NCBI GenBank assembly: GCA_022393335.1
Contig: JAJEKB010021383.1
Coordinates: 1,276,684 to 1,340,683, forward strand
Direction: 5' to 3'
DNA length: 64,000 bases
Origin: Macrotrachela quadricornifera
Lineage: Eukaryota; Rotifera; Eurotatoria; Philodinida; Philodinidae
Below the pieces are notes generated by a model. That model was not told the origin of the DNA. It did not search any database and worked only from the letters and a program-made list of their open reading frames with translations. Positions 59,691 through 64,000 of this stretch are shown here, in pieces; positions within the stretch are counted from its first letter, which is position 1; every line of letters starts with the position of its first letter. The position numbers and the translations under genes were made by a program.

Positions 59691-59976
59691 GATATAAATA
59701 AATTTCTCTATTTATGTGCTAAGTATTCTATAGCTAAAATTTCCGAATTAAAAGATCTAAATAATAGAAAGTTTTCAGAATTTCATTGACTTCACAATTC
59801 TTTCAAAATTAACAACACTAATATTTCGATAATTATTACTGTTAAAATAAAACAATACCATAGATATATTAAATATACAATGTTTATGTTTATTTTCTTA
59901 TATCGAATATTTATAACATCAAATTTTTACTGATTGTATCAATTAATAACATGATTTCTCATTAATTATAGTTTGA
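59691..59976. other. Intergenic
   Basis: AT-rich, no feature seen. Confidence 0.4.
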
Positions 59977-60638
59977 TTAATAAATAATAGTAGTAAGATT
60001 ATGAATATTAGTACATGTATGATTTGCAATATTAGTTTGCTTTTTCATTCTCAATAAATGTTTAAATCTTCGACGAAAACCAGTATTTGTAATGATTGAT
60101 ACATAGAAACTTGATGCAAAAAATATATATGAAAATAAATGAATTAATTCAATAATTATACGTTCCCAAGCTAATTGTAATTTTGATTTATACCATTCTT
60201 GACTTATATTTGTATAAGTTAATTCTATTGAATATGGAATATATGTTAATATAGTTATTAATGATTGTAATATTAACATTAATGTTAATTGTGAATCCAT
60301 TTGATGAATTATTGAACGATTTAAAATGATAATTGAATGTATATTATTAATCGGATAAATTTTTCGTTTAATAATTCCTCGAATATTTTTAATTAATAAA
60401 TAAGCAAGTATAAACATAATAATTGAAGGAGAAAGTGAAGAAAATATAACTTGAAAATAATTATCATAATATGCATAAAAACCATTTAAAGGTACACAAT
60501 TTCCATTCTGTATTCTATATAAAATAAGTCGATGACCAATAAGTAGTAACCAAAATATATTACATAATATTACTATTTTATATGCTAATGAAACACGATT
60601 ACTCCATCGTCGATATTCTTCAATATTCAAAAACAAAA

Positions 60639-60669
<31 letters not shown>

Positions 60670-61066
60670 CTATTTAATCATACTTACTATTAGAACGTTG
60701 TGTAGATAATAATCGATCAATAGTTGCAAATGAAAATAAACTAAAAGAAACAACATTACCCCATTCTGTACTAAATTGTCGAAGTTTACATATAATATTA
60801 TATGAATTAATAATATTTATTTGATAACCTTTTTGAAGTATTCGTGTAAGTAATACAAAATTAAAATAATAAAAATGAACTATTGTAGCTGAATATAGAT
60901 AAATAGAATAAGCTCGTTTACGAAATGATTGAGAACAAAAAACCATCATATTACCAATACAACCAATATTACCTGTTATCCAAAGAAATGAACCAAACCA
61001 AATATTTAATTGATATGGTGCAATTAAAAGAGCATTGGTAACATTATTTGTACTGTTAGTCGTCAT
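59977..61066 (-). CDS. Rhodopsin-like G-protein-coupled receptor C (two exons)
   Basis: Spliced product of 339 aa. Exon 1 is 61066-60688 and exon 2 is 60617-59977. The 70-bp intron (60687-60618) starts GTAAGTATG and contains a long TA repeat; the junction reads QRSN-N-YRRWSNR with the same position and phase as receptors A and B. TM1 has GNIGCIGNM, TM3 ends SFATIDRL, and TM7 has FSYIFFASSFY followed by the basic FRRRFKHLLRMKKQ. The N-terminus TTNSTNNVT offers glycosylation sites. The TM6-TM7 region is identical in protein to receptor A over 34 residues and nearly identical in DNA over 110 bp, while other parts differ more. Confidence 0.85.
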
Positions 61067-62280
61067 TCTTTACTGATGAATAGAACAAATTAGATTTTAA
61101 TAATAAATATAAGAGTTACCTTTAGTAAAATAGCTTGTAAAAAAAATCTGAAATCTTGATCAAGATGTAAATTAAAAACAATAAAATAGATTTTAAAAAT
61201 TTAGTTACAAAATATTGTGATTATAGTATGCTGAGATTCATATTCAGACTATTTTAAAAGTATTCAAAGTCATCTATGAATAAATTCTAATATAAGCCAT
61301 GAATATTTCATCTAAAATCTTATAATTCTGTACATTATATCTTTATTCTTGCAAGATATTTCACTAGGAATATGTTTCTCATCGATTCAAGTAATGAAAA
61401 TAATGAATATCATCTGTTTTTGTCAGTATAAAGATTTTCATTTACAAAAAAACCAATAATCTTTTTTATTATATACTAAAGAAGAAGTTTTTTCAGAAAT
61501 TTATATCTAATAAAAAATTTTAAAAGATACTCTTATTATAAGACTTATCTTTAGATTATTAACTTAATTGAAAGACTTTTGTATTTCTTAGATTTTCAAC
61601 AAAACTTTATTGGAGATTTAATTTGGTAAAGAAATCGAGAAATTTATTAGGTCAAAATCTGTTATGATTACCTTGATGATTGTTATAATAGGGAGCTATT
61701 GCAGTAAAACATTCATCTTATGCTGTTCAATTACACTGACAGACTGAAAAATATTTTATAGACAGACTCACCTGCATTTGAATTTGAATAATTAGTCTTC
61801 AAATGTCATTACCATGCCTATCATAAGCCTATATATCATTTCAATCTGTTTATAACAGTTTCATTAATAAGAAATTTATATTTATTATTTATAAAATAAT
61901 GTACGTGTAGGAAGAAATTAGAATTTTGACACTAGGTTGAATGTAGATCGCAAGATCATTCGATAGTTTCATATGAATATAAAGCTACGTCAATTATCGA
62001 TTCTATTTACAATATGTATATTGAATAGAGACTATCTCAAGTGAGTTTATGAGGTTTTTTACTTTATTTTTTGATTTAATTAAAAAAAAAGAAGTAAATT
62101 TACATTGACAATTGACGTGTATTCTAAATTATGAACAGTATTTTATTATTTTAATTAAATTTATATTTCTCCGAAGAGTCACTTTCAAAATTCATTTACC
62201 TTTTTCTCTTTTTTTTCTATCGATATTATGAAAGAAAGTACATATAGTCGATTAATACATCTGAAATCTTATAGAGACGT
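61067..62280. other. Intergenic upstream of receptor C
   Basis: AT-rich; presumably contains the receptor C promoter. No repeat or gene seen. Confidence 0.4.
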
Positions 62281-63335
62281 CCCTAGTCGAACATCTTGTA
62301 AGCAAGATCTGGAAATCTTGGAATTGGCAAGCAAGATCTTGGCAAGATCTTGGAAAAGATAATTTGTTTTTTATGAAAAAGCATATCTTGATCATATCTT
62401 ATATATCTGTACCATAGATCTTGGAAAGATCTGTTCCAAGATCTCAAGATACTGAAAAGATTCAAGAAAAGTTAAGCTAAAATTATCTTGTACCAAGATC
62501 TTGAAAAGACTAAAGCGACATCAATAATATATAAAAATAATCAAAAAATTTTAATTAATTGTTCAAAAGCATACGTAAATTATATGAAATTAGAAACACA
62601 TGTTAAAAATTTTTTGTTCCGTCCTCAGGTGCATCGGCCAATGAAAATAGAGACTGAATACAAAGACAGTAGACTGAAACAAACGAACCTTTATTCATTA
62701 GATTCGATAACGTTTCAAAACTTTGTTAATCGATTTAATATATGTTCATTGACGATAATTTACTATCTTTTATTCAGATGTTCATCAACTGTATAATATT
62801 TATTTTAGATATCAATAAAAAGTTGATCAAACGATTTATCCATCATCGTGTTCTCATCTAGTGTTGAAATGTATGGCGAAGGTCATTCAAATTTACAATT
62901 AGAAAAGACTCGTCGCTTTTATGTTTTATTTTATTTTTTTGTAAATTTTTATTGTATTTGATGTTCATATATATGTTGTATCGTGTGTGATTTTTTTTAA
63001 ACGTTGTATGTAAAGATATTTTTATGAATTCTTGAGCGATACTGATTGTTACTGTGTAATGTTTCATTTTATGTATTGAAAATAAAGGAGAATATCGTAC
63101 TAAATATAAAATCTCATGCTCAAGATCTCAATTATAGGTAGCCAAGATCTTAGTAAGGTATACGTCAGATACTGAATAATCGTACTTAAGATCTTAACAA
63201 TCTGTACCAAAAATCTGAGCAAAGATCTTACGTACAAGATAATCGAAATATCTGTACCTAAATTTCCAAGATCTGTTCACTTATCTGTACCTTGGATCTT
63301 GGCCAAGATCTTGCTTACAAGATGTTCGACTAGGG
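62281..63335. mobile_element. Fold-back element with AAGATCTT-rich arms
   Basis: 1055 bp with inverted ends CCCTAGTCGAACATCTTGTA that match over about 33 bp. Each subterminal region (62281-62510 and 63110-63335) is packed with CAAGATCTTGG-like palindromic words. The interior frames (62488-62796 +, 62858-63067 -) have no recognisable domain. Flanking GT on both sides is too short to be a secure target duplication. Confidence 0.7.
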
Positions 63336-63702
63336 GTTGTAGCGTATCTATTGGATAAAGTAGAAACATTTTCTCTTATTTTAAACTAGTTAATTCATTT
63401 TCATGATCTTTAACTTTATAAATGTATTGTAGAATTATCTTGTTCATTAAGAGCAAGATATTTACTTTTTACTTTAAAAAAATACAAATAAACATTAAAT
63501 GTCAATATTAATTTCGGCTTTTTGTAAATCGAAAAATACTTGAAGAAATCTTTGAATATGTTCTAAGAAAAGAATGGTAAAATAAAATATAATCGAAATA
63601 CACTTACTTATAAATCGAGGTTCAATTTCACGATAAACAAATGGATAATATAATATTAAACCTGAGAAGACAAGAATTCGATTCCGGTGAATAACGTCGA
63701 AA
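63336..63702. other. Intergenic
   Basis: AT-rich, nothing recognised. Confidence 0.4.
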
Positions 63703-63835
63703 GTAAAAATGTCGACGTAAAAATGTCGAAATTAAAAATGTCGAAAGCATTTAAGACCGAAAATAAAGATGTCGAAAGCAATTAAGACCGAAAATAAAAA
63801 TGTCGAAAGCAATTAAGACCGAAAATAGGGTATCG
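63703..63835. repeat. Short tandem repeat (~32-bp unit)
   Basis: About three full copies plus partial ones of a unit with ATGTCGAAAGCAATTAAGAC and CGAAAATAAA; the partial copies at the left are shorter (TAAAAATGTCGA). Confidence 0.75.
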
Positions 63836-64000
63836 AACATAGAAAACTTCGAGAAGTAAAAGGATGCTGAAAAAAATGAAACATTTGGAGTAGAAGTAGA
63901 AAAATGGAACGTTTTTATAATATGAAGTTACAGAAGTTTATATTGGTATAGAATGGTTCAAAGAAATATGAAGTGAGATGGTGCTAACTACTAATGAATA

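Noticed and set aside
63703..63835. ATGTCGAAAGC repeats as a coding repeat protein
   Set aside because: The unit length is not a clean multiple of three across copies and stops interrupt every frame.

Overview
The window looks like AT-rich animal nuclear DNA, most likely from a bdelloid rotifer. No ribosomal or mitochondrial marker is present, so this is inferred from gene content. The evidence is: three two-exon rhodopsin-like receptor genes with 66, 59 and 70 bp GT-AG introns, plus one intronless receptor; an ADP-ribosyltransferase fused to TPR repeats; a cellular RNA-dependent RNA polymerase; a YHYH-domain secreted protein; a eukaryotic tRNA-Phe; and genes with a bacterial or fungal look (class I terpene synthase, SDR fragment). 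Genes are sparse and mobile DNA is abundant and often nested. One 100-base N gap (29598-29697) marks a scaffold join.

Layout. 0-7 kb: an apparently intact class I terpene synthase (2725-4275, +), then receptor A (5646-6650, -). 9-16 kb: a tRNA-like element, then an ADP-ribosyltransferase/TPR/zinc-ribbon gene (9946-15958, +). That gene carries a 1-nt frameshift and is split by a 3768-bp LTR element whose two 225-bp LTRs read identical and which is flanked by the 5-bp duplication GCCAG. The element lies on the minus strand, has no gag or pol, and holds an inverted-repeat element of its own. 16-26 kb: tRNA-Phe(GAA), receptor B, a decayed purple acid phosphatase and a 1419-aa RNA-dependent RNA polymerase. 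26-37 kb: a TTAA-flanked element next to the N gap, a full-length RTE/BovB-like LINE with an open 1011-codon ORF, a 480-bp palindrome and a Tc1/mariner-like remnant. 37.7-44.9 kb: a pogo/Tc5-like transposon with a broken transposase, itself split by a 4.7-kb non-autonomous hAT element with GGATAAAC duplications, which contains further fold-back repeats. 45-54 kb: an LRR fragment, receptor D (+), a long gene-poor stretch with inverted repeats and a 5'-truncated SDR. 54.5-58.2 kb: a YHYH protein with a 2.5-kb intron that contains an almost wholly palindromic hAT-like element. 58-64 kb: a dispersed repeat, receptor C (-), a fold-back element rich in AAGATCTT words and a short tandem array.

The genes do not form an operon or an obvious pathway. 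Two themes stand out. First, there are probable horizontally acquired enzymes: the terpene synthase, with all four class I signature sites, is the most notable. Second, many inverted-repeat insertions sit in the same window as an intact RNA-dependent RNA polymerase, the enzyme class that amplifies small RNAs against such elements. Family calls rest on motifs read by eye; no database search was run.
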